64,000 nucleotides of DNA from Procambarus clarkii (Eukaryota > Arthropoda > Malacostraca > Decapoda > Cambaridae). The position numbers and the translations under genes are program-made. Shown one piece after another: positions 1-8,387 of this stretch; position 1 is the stretch's first letter, and every line of letters starts with the position of its first letter. The stretch is from NCBI RefSeq assembly GCF_040958095.1, contig NC_091214.1:9841871-9905870 (forward strand), in the 5' to 3' direction. The notes under the pieces were generated by a model, which ran no database searches, had not been told where the DNA came from, and saw only the letters and a list, made by a program, of their open reading frames with translations.

Positions 1-1782
1 TCCCCACTCGCTGTGTGCGAGTTTGAGGGTTGCTCGGTCCCCTTGTCTCAGGGTGACCCTCATTGTTTTTGCCTCTGCCACGCTGCCTGTTGGGTCGGTG
101 ATACTTTCGACCCTGAGTCCTGTGAGTGTTGCTGCTTGCTTGTGACTCAATTTACCCAATCCTCTGATGATTCTATTCGGGTACAGGCGGCACGTGCGTT
201 GCAGTCTAGGTTTCGTCTGTTGCAACGCGCTCGGTTGGTTGCTTCCCCGGATGCCCCGGGGCTGCCCCACTTTGCTTTTCGAGACCCGGACTTGGGGGTG
301 GGGGTCGCTTCGATCCTGGTTCAGTCCGCACCTCCTCGTCCTTTCCCTTCTGTTCGTTCTGGTCCCCCGCCCCTGCTTCCGGCCCCGAAGCGTCTGAGGG
401 TTTCGGGGTCGGAGCAGGGGTTACTTGATCTCGAGACTCGGGCAGCTTCGGGGGTTGCCCCTTCCGGGGGGGCGGCAGAGGCATTCGAGTCTTGTCTCCC
501 GGCCGAAGCTTCAGGGTCTGACCAGTGGGCCCCCCTTCCTCCAGCTTTTCCGGCTGCTCCGTCCTTGTCTTGTGGGGTCGGGGCTTGGGGAGAGGACTCG
601 GCCTCGGGTCCTGTGGTGACGGACCTCGAGGCTGGGGAGGGGCTGACTTGGGGGCCTTGGGCCCCGCTGGACCCCGCCTGGGTTTTTCTTCCCACTGAGC
701 GGGGCTTATTGTTACAAGGAGTGGGGTTTTCTTTCCCCCCCTCTGCGTACGAGTTGGATTTGGTGTCGGCCCCTCCCCGGGTACGGTTCCGTGTTCCCCC
801 GGGTACGTCGGTTCCGTCCTTCCGGAGGTTTTCGGCTTATCGCATCCAACCTGGTGTGGTGCGAGCGGCCTTTGCAGCTTACCTCCTGCGTGACCCGGAT
901 TATGCCTCGGAAATGGATCCGTCCACGTTCAGGTTTGGGACTTCGTTCCCTTTCTGGCTCCGTTACGAGGTTCCGGAGTCATCCTGGCTAGCAGACTGCC
1001 CCTTGTTTGGTCTGGATTCCTGGCATTCCTTCTGTCGTTCCCGCACGCTGGAGTGGCGGGAAGCTTCCACGGTGCTTCAGGTTTTCCTGGGGGGTGAACT
1101 TGAGTACCTGAATGAGTGCTTGTTTGCCCCTGCCCTTCCCCGCGATGTGGGCGTTATTCAGCTCCATGTGCAGGTTCCCTCCCTTTCGGCGGCGCTCGTG
1201 GCGGAGGACTTGCGCGCTCGGGGCCTTTTGTGTTCGGCCTTGCGGTTCTTTTCCCTCCTGGAGCTGTCTTCGGATTGGCTCGTGGAGGATGTGGGGACGC
1301 TTGGGTCCGTCCCGGGGTCCGGCACCTTGTCCTCGGCTGCGCGTTCGTCGGCTGCCTTGTTGAAGCTGTTCACGCCGATTTTGCGGGATGCGGTTTCCCT
1401 GTTCTATGCTTCCCGTCTCGCGTGTCGGCAGGCGGTGCTGGGTTCCTCCGTGGAATCTGCTTGGGCTCTGGCTCTTAGGCGTTCTTCACCTTTTTGTCCT
1501 CTCCTGTTTGGGGAGTCGGCCGTGGCGCAGTTTATTCAGGCTGCGTCGGCGGCTTGTCGTCCGATGTCGGACTTGTTGGTTTTCCGGGGGTCCCGGGGTG
1601 GGTCTTCCCGGAAAGGTCGTGCCAGGGCTCGGGGTTCCTCTCGTCGTGGTAGGCCTCTGGTGTCAGGTTTGGGGTTGGCTCCTCCTGCGGACCCTCCCTC
1701 GTCTGGTCGGCGCGGTGTTCGCGCTGTGCGGGGTTCTGGGTCTCGTAAGGGTCGCCGGCCCTTTCGCGGTTTGCCCCTTTGA
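1..1782 (+). CDS. DIRS ORF1, gag-like protein (5' end outside window)
   Basis: Open from the first base in frame 1 to TGA at 1780-1782; no convincing ATG near the start, so initiation is probably upstream. The N-terminal part is rich in Cys and His: a DPHCFCLCHAACWVGD motif followed by a CECCC cluster, a plausible zinc-binding module. The same motif recurs in the DIRS copies at 7.1, 35.5, 41.7, 46.7 and 58.9 kb, so it is a real conserved part of the protein. The middle is Pro/Ser/Gly-rich and probably disordered. The C-terminus (about 1600-1780) is very basic, with RKGRARARG-like stretches suited to nucleic-acid binding. A nucleocapsid-like role is inferred from position; no classical CCHC knuckle is seen. 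It overlaps the RT ORF by about 395 nt in another frame. Confidence 0.8.
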   Translation, partial: SPLAVCEFEGCSVPLSQGDPHCFCLCHAACWVGDTFDPESCECCCLLVTQFTQSSDDSIRVQAARALQSRFRLLQRARLVASPDAPGLPHFAFRDPDLGVGVASILVQSAPPRPFPSVRSGPPPLLPAPKRLRVSGSEQGLLDLETRAASGVAPSGGAAEAFESCLPAEASGSDQWAPLPPAFPAAPSLSCGVGAWGEDSASGPVVTDLEAGEGLTWGPWAPLDPAWVFLPTERGLLLQGVGFSFPPSAYELDLVSAPPRVRFRVPPGTSVPSFRRFSAYRIQPGVVRAAFAAYLLRDPDYASEMDPSTFRFGTSFPFWLRYEVPESSWLADCPLFGLDSWHSFCRSRTLEWREASTVLQVFLGGELEYLNECLFAPALPRDVGVIQLHVQVPSLSAALVAEDLRARGLLCSALRFFSLLELSSDWLVEDVGTLGSVPGSGTLSSAARSSAALLKLFTPILRDAVSLFYASRLACRQAVLGSSVESAWALALRRSSPFCPLLFGESAVAQFIQAASAACRPMSDLLVFRGSRGGSSRKGRARARGSSRRGRPLVSGLGLAPPADPPSSGRRGVRAVRGSGSRKGRRPFRGLPL

Positions 1783-3625
1783 CGGGGCGATGGGGGGGCG
1801 GCTTGCGCTGTTCGCCCGCGCCTGGTCCCACGATTCGTGGGCCTTTCGGGTCGTGTCTCGCGGCCTGCGGTGGCGTTGGGTGGCCCCTCCCCCCTTTGGG
1901 GGGTCGGGGCTAGCGGGGCAGGCTTCTTCCCCTGCGCTCTGTCGAGTCGTCTTGGAGTGGGTACGCTTGGGCGTCGTCAAAACGACGTCGTCCCTCAGAT
2001 GGGTTTCCCGTCTGTTTCCGGTTCCGAAACGGGACTGCGCGGACCTGCGGTTCATTCTGGACTTGTCCCGTCTGAACCCCTGGGTTCATTGCCCCTCCTT
2101 TCGGATGACTACGCTGTCTCAGGTTCGGCTCCTCTTGGAGCCGGGTGCTTGGATGGTGTCCCTGGACCTCCGGGACGCTTATTGGCATGTCCCGATTCAT
2201 CCGCGGTTCAGGGACTGGCTCGGTTTTGTAGTGGGGCGTCTGAGTTACCGCTTTCGTTGTCTCCCGTTCGGGTTGAACCTGGCACCTCGCGTGCTCACAC
2301 GCCTTACACGGGTTGTGGTGGCTCGTTTGCGTCTCCTAGGTGTTCGGGTGTTGGCCTACCTCGATGACTGGCTGGTTTGGGCTCCCAGCCAGTCCGCTTG
2401 CTTGCTAGCCAGGGATTTGGTTCTTTCCCAGCTCGCCGGGTTCGGGTTCTTGGTGAACTGGAGGAAGTCCCATCTGGTTCCCTCTCAGGTTCGGACTTGG
2501 CTGGGTCTCGTGTGGGACTCTCGGACCGCCTCCTTGTCTCTCCCTCCGGAGTCTCTCCTGCGGCTGCGGTCCCGCCTTCGTCTGTTTCTGGAGGGCCCTC
2601 GGGTCACCCGGCGGTTGCTCGAGGGGCTGTGCGGGAGCCTGAACTTCGCGATGGTGGTCTACCCGCCGGGTCGGGTTTGGCTTCGACGGCTGTTCTGGTT
2701 CCTTCGGGGTTCCCCCTTCCGCCTCTCTCGCGATCGCAGAGTTCGACCCCCGGGGGACTTGCGTCGGTTGCTGCGTCACCGGCTTCCTCTTCGGGTTTTT
2801 CGGGGTTCAGTGCCTTGGCGCCTACCCGAGCCCTCGCTCGATGTGTACACGGATGCGTCGTCTCTCGGCTGGGGTTTTGTGACCAGTGCTCACCAGGCCG
2901 GCCAGGGGCGTTGGGATCCGTCCTTCCGTCGAGCTCACAGTACGGTGCGGGAGTTCGCGGCAGTGTGGTTTGCTCTGGGGAGGATTCGGGTGGCCCGCGG
3001 ATCGACGATTCGGCTCCATTCGGACTGCTCTCCGGTGGTTCATTGCCTGAACCGCGGGGGTTCGATGCGGTCCTTGTCTCTTTGGGGTTGGTCGCTTCGG
3101 GTGACTCGTCTGCTGAGTTCTCGGGGTTTGGCTCTCCTGGCGGTTCACGTACGGGGCGTGTCCAACGTCTTGGCCGACGCCCTGTCTCGCTTCGTTCCCC
3201 TCTCCACGGAGTGGACGGTCGACGACGAGTCCTTCCGTTGGCTTTGCCAGACGTTCGGGCGCCCCGAGGTGGACCTCTTCGCGTCGGCGTGGTCGCGGCG
3301 TCTTCCCGTTTATGCGGCGCCCTTCCCCGATTGCGAGGCCGTCGGGGTCGATGCCTTTCGGCTCGACTGGTCGAGGTGGGGGTTCCTGTACCTCTTTCCC
3401 CCAGTTCGGCTGTTGCTCCAGGTCCTGACTCGCTTAGAGACTTACCAGGGGAGAGTTGTCCTTCTGGCCCCTTGGTGGCCGGCCCAGCCTTGGTTTCAGG
3501 CGCTGGTTGCTCGGTGTCCGAACCCGAGGGTTTTCCCGCGGCTCCGCCTTTTTCAGCAGATCGGGCCGGTACGTCACGTAGCTGGTTCGATCTTCTCCTC
3601 GAGTCTTCGCGTATGGTTTTTTTGA
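1388..3625 (+). CDS. DIRS ORF2: reverse transcriptase, RNase H and C-terminal DIRS domain
   Basis: 745-residue ORF in frame 2 from ATG 1388; the N-terminal ~165 residues overlap gag and may not all be used. The RT core starts near residue 195 with RLFPVPKRDCADLRFILDLS, has the palm motif SLDLRDAYWHVPI, and the catalytic YLDDW with Y at residue 324. RNase H follows: TDASS with D489, the glutamate in VREFAAVWFAL, HSDCS, and VLADALSR. A third module (roughly 3255-3540) contains PEVDLFAS, VDAFRLDWSRWGFLYLFPP and WWPAQPWF, which in the DIRS family is often described as a methyltransferase-like (DAM) region. It copies element RNA into circular DNA. No internal stop. It overlaps the recombinase start by 13 nt, suggesting coupled re-initiation. 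Confidence 0.92.
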   Translation: MRFPCSMLPVSRVGRRCWVPPWNLLGLWLLGVLHLFVLSCLGSRPWRSLFRLRRRLVVRCRTCWFSGGPGVGLPGKVVPGLGVPLVVVGLWCQVWGWLLLRTLPRLVGAVFALCGVLGLVRVAGPFAVCPFDGAMGGRLALFARAWSHDSWAFRVVSRGLRWRWVAPPPFGGSGLAGQASSPALCRVVLEWVRLGVVKTTSSLRWVSRLFPVPKRDCADLRFILDLSRLNPWVHCPSFRMTTLSQVRLLLEPGAWMVSLDLRDAYWHVPIHPRFRDWLGFVVGRLSYRFRCLPFGLNLAPRVLTRLTRVVVARLRLLGVRVLAYLDDWLVWAPSQSACLLARDLVLSQLAGFGFLVNWRKSHLVPSQVRTWLGLVWDSRTASLSLPPESLLRLRSRLRLFLEGPRVTRRLLEGLCGSLNFAMVVYPPGRVWLRRLFWFLRGSPFRLSRDRRVRPPGDLRRLLRHRLPLRVFRGSVPWRLPEPSLDVYTDASSLGWGFVTSAHQAGQGRWDPSFRRAHSTVREFAAVWFALGRIRVARGSTIRLHSDCSPVVHCLNRGGSMRSLSLWGWSLRVTRLLSSRGLALLAVHVRGVSNVLADALSRFVPLSTEWTVDDESFRWLCQTFGRPEVDLFASAWSRRLPVYAAPFPDCEAVGVDAFRLDWSRWGFLYLFPPVRLLLQVLTRLETYQGRVVLLAPWWPAQPWFQALVARCPNPRVFPRLRLFQQIGPVRHVAGSIFSSSLRVWFF

Positions 3626-4620
3626 CTCGAGTCTATCATCATCTCTATGGTGATCAGGTGGCCTCCTTGTTGGTGTCCCACCTGAGGGCTTCTTCTCGGC
3701 GGCAGTATGAAGTTTCCTGGCGGTCCTTCCGTTTCTTTTTGCGTCTTCGTCGTGTTAGCTCCTTGTCTGTTCGGGTGGTCTTGTCCTTCCTCTCGTGGTT
3801 GTTTCAGGACCGTCATCTTATGCCTAACACTGTCGCTTCGTATCGTGCGGCGCTGGCGGAGCCGCTTCAGCTTGCTTTCGGTATCGATGTTACGTCTGCG
3901 CCGTTTCGCAAGCTGTCTCGTGCATTGTTTCACCTCCGGCCTGCTCATGCGTCGCCTGAGCCGTCCTGGTCTTTGGACAGAGTGCTCGCTTTCCTTTCAT
4001 CTCCTCGTTTCGTTGTGGCCCCTTCGGTCCAGGATTGTTTTTCCAAGGCACTTTTCTTGTTGGCTTTGGCCTCTGGGGGTCGGGTAGGGGAGCTTCATGC
4101 TCTCCTCCGGCGCAGGGGTTTCTGCTCTTTTGGTCGTGGTGATAGTTTTGTTCGTTTGCAGCCGTCTCCTTCTTTTCTGGCGAAGAATGAGACTGCTGCG
4201 TTCCGGAGGGGTCCATGGGTGGTTGATGCTTGGTTGGTCAGGCCGGGGGTGCATCATGTTTTGTGTCCGGTTGCGGCGCTTCGCCGTTATTTGCGCGCCA
4301 CAGCTTCTGTGTCCGGGGACGCGCTGTGGGTTGATCCGGTTTCCCTTCTTCCCTGTTCGCGGGTTCGGGTCTCTCAGGTCGTCCGCAGGGTTATTAGGTC
4401 TAGCCAGCCTGCGGTCTATCCCCGTGCCCATGACGTTCGTAAGTTCGTGGCTCTTGCTGCCGTCTTTGGGAATATGTCTTGGTCTGATATTCGGGCGCGG
4501 GGATTTTGGCGGTCGAACAGGGTCCTGGCTGCTCGTTACCTTGTGAATGTCCCTGGCCCTCGTCGGGCCTGTGTTGCTTTGGGTCGGCGGTTGCAGCCAG
4601 TTGTCTCGGCTTCGAGTTGA
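3613..4620 (+). CDS. DIRS ORF3: tyrosine recombinase (YR integrase)
   Basis: The open frame extends back to about 2377 across the RT gene, but the first ATG is 3613, giving 335 residues, a usual DIRS recombinase size. Start chosen on that ATG and on conservation beginning at FLTRVYHHLYGDQVASL, also seen in the copies near 45 and 46.3 kb. The N-terminal core-binding-like domain includes LMPNTVASYRAALAEPLQLA. Catalytic residues of the YR family are visible: Arg in SGGRVGELHALL (codon 4081), HDVRK (His codon 4429, Arg 4438), Trp in GFWRSN (4507) in place of the second His, and the nucleophilic Tyr in AARYLV (4537), ten residues after the Trp. All are intact, so the enzyme looks active. It would join circular element DNA to the genome. 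Confidence 0.92.
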   Translation: MVFLTRVYHHLYGDQVASLLVSHLRASSRRQYEVSWRSFRFFLRLRRVSSLSVRVVLSFLSWLFQDRHLMPNTVASYRAALAEPLQLAFGIDVTSAPFRKLSRALFHLRPAHASPEPSWSLDRVLAFLSSPRFVVAPSVQDCFSKALFLLALASGGRVGELHALLRRRGFCSFGRGDSFVRLQPSPSFLAKNETAAFRRGPWVVDAWLVRPGVHHVLCPVAALRRYLRATASVSGDALWVDPVSLLPCSRVRVSQVVRRVIRSSQPAVYPRAHDVRKFVALAAVFGNMSWSDIRARGFWRSNRVLAARYLVNVPGPRRACVALGRRLQPVVSASS

Positions 4621-4677
4621 GGGGTGAGCGACGACCGCCTCCCGGGTAAGTCCCTCTTTTTCTGTCTGTGGGTAGTT

Positions 4678-4768
4678 AGCTCCGGGGAGCCGACGGGGCT
4701 CCCCCCAGAGAACCAGCGTTGAATGTAATGAAACGCCATTTTCTGGGTGAGTCCCGGAGGCTCCCCGG
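4678..4768 (+). repeat. DIRS-1 internal complementary region (ICR)
   Basis: The first ~33 bases (AGCTCCGGGGAGCC through CCCCCCAGAG) copy the outer right-end motif, as seen at 36633-36667. The rest (AACCAGCGTTGAATG to CTCCCCGG) is the reverse complement of the element's own terminal segment at 5212-5275. The block therefore equals the two outer ends joined, the diagnostic DIRS feature thought to template the circle junction. Confidence 0.88.
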
Positions 4769-4818
4769 CATCCCTCCCTCCCTCCGGTCGGCGGTTTTTC
4801 GCGTTTTTGACATCCAGC

Positions 4819-5277
4819 CTCAAGAACTGAGGTGTGGGTAGCCGGCGCGGGGGGTCTGGGGCTCCCCCTTCCCCCTCCCGGGGAGGGGGGAGCTGCGCAG
4901 ACAGCGGCGCGGCAGTGTGTGACGTCACACTAATTTGCTTGTTTTCGGTTGGGGAGTTCTATCCACTAGTTCGGTATTAGGTAGCAATTTTAACCAGAAT
5001 AGGGGTTTGTTTTGGGGCGCTTACCTTTCTGGGTGCCTGTTCCGGTCGATGGCAGACATAGAATGCTTCCAACTACACGGGGGCTTCTATAGGCCATTGC
5101 TCCCCTTGCCTCTCTGAGGGGGCCCGGTTCTGGCCGTGGTCCCCGGTAGGCCTAAGAACTCCATACACATGACTGATGCCAAAGTCTGACATTAGCATAT
5201 CAGCCTGGGATAGCTCCGGGGAGCCTCCGGGACTCACCCAGAAAATGGCGTTTCATTACATTCAACGCTGGTTTTTT
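4819..5277 (+). repeat. DIRS-1 right inverted terminal repeat
   Basis: Closely similar to right repeats at 36240-36667 and 47530-47945. It carries a G/C-rich inner part, TGACGTCA at 4920, the AACCAGAATAGGGGTTTG block and the ggtcgatggcagacatag block. It ends with an extension (5212-5277) complementary to the ICR and a terminal T6 run. The left repeat lies outside the window. Confidence 0.85.
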
Positions 5278-5555
5278 ACCATGTGGGGTTTGTTTTGTTA
5301 TGCCTACCTTTCTGGGTGCCTGACCCCGGTCGATGGCACATGAGGAAAATCCCAACCACTAGGGGGTTTTCCAGTGTGTCATTGCTCCCTGAAACCTCTC
5401 TGAAGGGGCCAGGTTCTGGCGCTGGTCTCTGGTAGGTCTGAACTCCTTAGCTAATGTCCCGGTCTAATATAACATACATTAGCCCGATAAGCTCCAAGGA
5501 GCCGTAGGGGCTCACCCAGAAAATGGCTTTTCATTACATTCAACGCTGGTTTTTT
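5278..5555 (+). repeat. DIRS-2: truncated terminal repeat of a second DIRS subfamily
   Basis: Begins ACCATGTGGGGTTTGTTTTG, matching position 59869 inside the terminal repeat of DIRS-7, and runs to its own T6 end at 5555. The inner part of the repeat is missing because DIRS-1 abuts here, so DIRS-1 probably inserted into this older copy. Confidence 0.8.
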
Positions 5556-5574
5556 GCCTGTCTTCCCCCACCCT

Positions 5575-5717
5575 ATAGCGGGCAAAATATGCTACTTACG
5601 ATTTTTTTATTATTTTTCCTGTGATCAGGGAACGCAAATTAACAGGTTTAGAAGATTTTTTTTTAATGCGCCTGTGGGTGACAATGACCAAATAGCCTTA
5701 GCAACACAAGGGGTAAA
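5575..5717 (+). repeat. Relic of a piggyBac-like right end
   Basis: The segment from ...TTTTTCCTGTGATCAGGGAA through GCGCCTGTGGGTG to CACAAGGGGTAAA parallels 12300-12433, the right end of the piggyBac-like unit. The TTAA has decayed to TAAA. It lies inside DIRS recombinase sequence. Confidence 0.55.
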
Positions 5718-5890
5718 GTCTTTCCATCAGTTCCTTTCTCTTATTTGTTTTCTGAACTGGCATCTCATGCCAAATAATGTCGCTTCTTATCGTGCGGCCT
5801 TAGCGGAGCTTCTCCAACTTGCAAGCGGGGTGGATGTTGCTTCTGCTTCGTTCTGCAAGCTTTCACATGCGTTTTCTGTGGGGGAGCCTT
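5718..5890 (+). pseudogene. Fragment of a DIRS tyrosine recombinase
   Basis: Encodes HLMPNNVASYRAALAELLQ and VDVASASFCKLSHAF, aligning with the core-binding part of the DIRS-1 recombinase (3815-3930). No catalytic domain follows; sequence breaks into inverted terminal-repeat debris near 5900. Confidence 0.75.
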
Positions 5891-5904
5891 GTCGGCTTCC
5901 TGAA

Positions 5905-6260
5905 GCTATCAAACTGACATGTGCCATGTTAGTTTGATGCCATTAGTCCCTGGAGTTCGAGTGCCTACTAGAGACCAGCGCCAAAACCTGGTTCCCTCAG
6001 AGGAGCAGGGATCAATGGCTAGTATGAGCACTCTACATTTAGAGTTTGTCGTGTCTGCCATTGACCGGGGATACAGTACCACTAGAACAGTAGGCAAAAC
6101 AATACAAACTTCTAACTGGTTAAAATTGCAACCTACATCGAAACAGAGCCAAAGAACTGCACCAAAAGAAAACAAGGAAACAAGCAAATCGTCATCCCAC
6201 TAGTAGGCCTGCTTGTTAGTCCTCCCCTTCCCCAACATAGAAGGGAGGGGGGGAGCCTGC
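5905..6260 (-). repeat. Degenerate DIRS terminal repeat, inverted
   Basis: Reads as the reverse complement of a right terminal repeat: CCTACTAGAGACCAGCGCC, a 'ccctcagaggagcagggatcaatgg' type block, and ATTGACCGGGG correspond to blocks at 53980-54130. Strongly diverged, with no clean end. Confidence 0.6.
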
Positions 6261-6409
6261 TCAGGGGAGCCGGCCGCACCACCCCTAGTTCATTGACTGA
6301 TGTGCCGGTGTCCACGCACACGTCTCCTCTGACCTCGAATTGTCTGGCTTTGGCATTTGTATCTTTGCCAGCTATGGTGGTTGTGGCCAGGTGTTCTCTA
6401 AGTACACTG

Positions 6410-6545
6410 GGCTGCATGTGCCTAGGGCACATGCAGGTGCCCCACATAGGGCACATGTAGGTGCCCCACATAGGGCAAATGCAGGTGCCCCACATAGGGC
6501 ACATGCAGGTGCCCCACATAGGGCACATGCTTCCCCAGGTGCCCT
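6410..6545 (+). repeat. 24-bp minisatellite (about 5 units)
   Basis: Unit close to GCACATGCAGGTGCCCCACATAGG, with small variants. The period is a multiple of three, so short open frames on both strands are a by-product of the repeat. Confidence 0.9.
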
Positions 6546-6880
6546 ATAACTACTTTCCTTGCATGTCGGGGGTAATCTTCCCAGGGATGTTCGAGTCTCA
6601 CTCACGTTTGAGGGCTTCATCGCTTGGTGTTGTTCTTCGTGCCCTTGGGCTCCGTCGGGTGTCTTGGCTTCCCATCTTGTCCCCCGGGTAGGGAGTGGGT
6701 TTTTGCTGGGTGGGGCGCACTTTGACTGGCGCAGCTTGCATCAGTGGCTGCCGATGATTCTCTCTGGGTACCAGTTGATTCGTGTGTATTGCTTCAGCGC
6801 CGTTTTTGTTTTCTTTGTTTTCTTGATGCAATATTTGCTTCCCTGCCAGGAGGTCTGCCTGGCTTCACATTAGGCTAACT
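6546..6880. other. No recognised gene
   Basis: T/G-rich plus strand resembling the composition of DIRS gag DNA, but I could align no motif with confidence. Probably old DIRS sequence. Confidence 0.4.
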
Positions 6881-7879
6881 TAGGTTGTGTTGGTGGCCCT
6901 CCTTTGTTTGCCAGAGGTTTCACAACGACCACTGGTTGTCAGTTTGCCTGCAGCAGACAAGAGTTACCGTCTTAGTTGGCCCCAGTGCCCTGGAAAACTC
7001 TGTTGGGCTCGTGGGGGTACTATTGATGTGTCTTTCAAGTCCTGTCTTGCTTTGTGCGATATGGAGGGTTGTTCGTTGCCTCTGCCTTGTGGTGACTATC
7101 ATCCGTCCTGCCTCCGTCATGCTGCCTGTTGGGTCGGAGACACCTAGGACGCTGAATCTTGCGGGACATGTTCCCACTTGTTATTCCATTTACCTATTCC
7201 TCGTCTGAGGATGTTAGGGGCGAGACAGGGGCTTTGTTGCATGCTAGGTAATCTGTGTTGCAATGGGCCAGGTTGGTTGTCTGGATTTTTCCCAAGCTGA
7301 CAGGCATGAAGGCACCTAACAGCTAGGTGGACGGAGTTACAGATTCACCATCCTGCAGTTCCGGGTTCGATCCCCGGTGGAGGCGGAGACAAATGGACAA
7401 AATGTTTCTTTCACCCTGATGCCCCTGTTACCTAGCAGTAAATACGTACCTGGGAGTTAGACAGTTGCTACGGTCTGCTTCCTGGGGAGTGTGTAACAAA
7501 AAGGAGGGCCTGGTCGAGGACCAGGCCACGGGGACACTAAGCCCCGAAATCTAATCAAGATAACCTCAAGAAGGGCTACCCTGTTTGGATTTTAGGGATC
7601 AGAATTTAGGGGCGTTGGTTACTTCTACCTTGGTTCTGTCCACCCCCTTGCTTTCTTCCTAGGTGGGTGTTGCTCCTGCTCTGCTCTTTCCTCCCTTGCT
7701 TCCGGCTCCCAAACATCTGAGGGTTTTGGGGCCGAGGCAGGGTTAAGCTTGGAATGGCTGCAGAGGTTGCCTCTTCCTACTCGGGGACGGAGGTTGAGTC
7801 CGATTTCCCCACTGAGGCTTCTGAGTCAGCCCAGCAGGCTCCTCGCCTTGAAGCTTTTTCCCTGGACTCTGCCTTTTCT
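6880..7879 (+). pseudogene. Broken DIRS gag-like fragment
   Basis: About 7060-7150 encodes MEGCSLPLPCGD and LRHAACWVGDT, matching the Cys/His-rich N-terminus of DIRS gag. About 7660-7870 resumes with the later gag region (PPLLPAPKHLRVLG, then a counterpart of the EASGSDQWAP part). A SINE (7318-7571) separates the two. The frame is broken by stops. The piggyBac-like unit is inserted at the natural TTAA in the gag sequence ...TTTTCTTTAAGGG..., as judged from the uninterrupted homologue at 42130. Confidence 0.75.
7318..7571 (+). mobile_element. tRNA-derived SINE with LINE-like 3' tail
   Basis: The tRNA-like head holds a perfect pol III B-box context, GGGTTCGATCCCCGG. Then a TACCTAGCAGTAAATACGTACCTGGGAGTTAG-type body, and a tail CTGGTCGAGGACCAGGCC...CGGGGACACTAAGCCCCG...GATAACCTCAAG. 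The tail matches the 3' end of the CR1-like LINE family at 29165-29300, 49510-49600 and 53710-53795, which would allow mobilisation by that LINE's machinery. Confidence 0.8.
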
Positions 7880-8387
7880 TTAACCCTTAGATCGCGCAAT
7901 ACATATATACAGTATCCACTTAATTTAACGGCCTCTTTTATACCGATCTGCCGGTATTAACGACCGGTTTGGGAGCCCAGTATCTGGAGCCTGCTATACC
8001 GGTCTGCGGTCGATATTACCGACGGTCGGTATTGGGTTTGTTGTGGCATCAGCGTCCCCTCACATGGCGACCAGGCCGCCACCGACCTGGATCGTCCAGA
8101 GTCATATATTACATCTTAATTTTCTTTTAAAATGATTCACTTTAATGAAGAAAATTGTAAATTATTATTAATAAAATATTTTGAAACAGTTTTTATTAAG
8201 CAAAAGTCTTTGTTTTCTTATTAAATACCTTTTATAGTATGTATAGGCACTAGGTATTTTTTTTCCCACGGACCTAGTATGTACTCCGCCGGCCATGTGT
8301 TCCCATTGTTTACCGTGAACTCGCGCGGCTAGCTTCAATTGTGAAGGATATTACTGTACTGTAATTGTGATCTTTTTAATTTACAAA

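Larger units (their letters stand above)
1..5277 (+). mobile_element. DIRS-1: near-complete DIRS-like tyrosine-recombinase retrotransposon
   Basis: Best preserved of about eight DIRS copies here. The order is gag-like ORF, RT/RNase H ORF, tyrosine recombinase ORF, internal complementary region (4678-4768), then right inverted terminal repeat (about 4819-5277) ending in CTGGTTTTTT. The left terminal repeat and probably the gag start codon lie before base 1. DIRS elements replicate through RNA and circular DNA and integrate with a YR recombinase instead of a DDE integrase, so no target duplication is expected. All three ORFs are open here, which makes this the only potentially autonomous copy in the window. 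Downstream it abuts the middle of an older DIRS terminal repeat. Confidence 0.93.

Noticed and set aside
206..695. Proline/glutamate-rich antisense frames over DIRS gag
   Set aside because: Shadows of the G/C-rich gag coding strand; the same shadows occur in every DIRS copy.
2377..3612. N-terminal 412 codons of the long frame ahead of the recombinase
   Set aside because: No ATG before 3613; the stretch overlaps RT/RNase H in another frame and has no domain.
7340..7385. Possible tRNA gene (GGGTTCGATCCCCGG)
   Set aside because: B-box is present, but there is no complete cloverleaf and the sequence continues into a SINE body and LINE-like tail.
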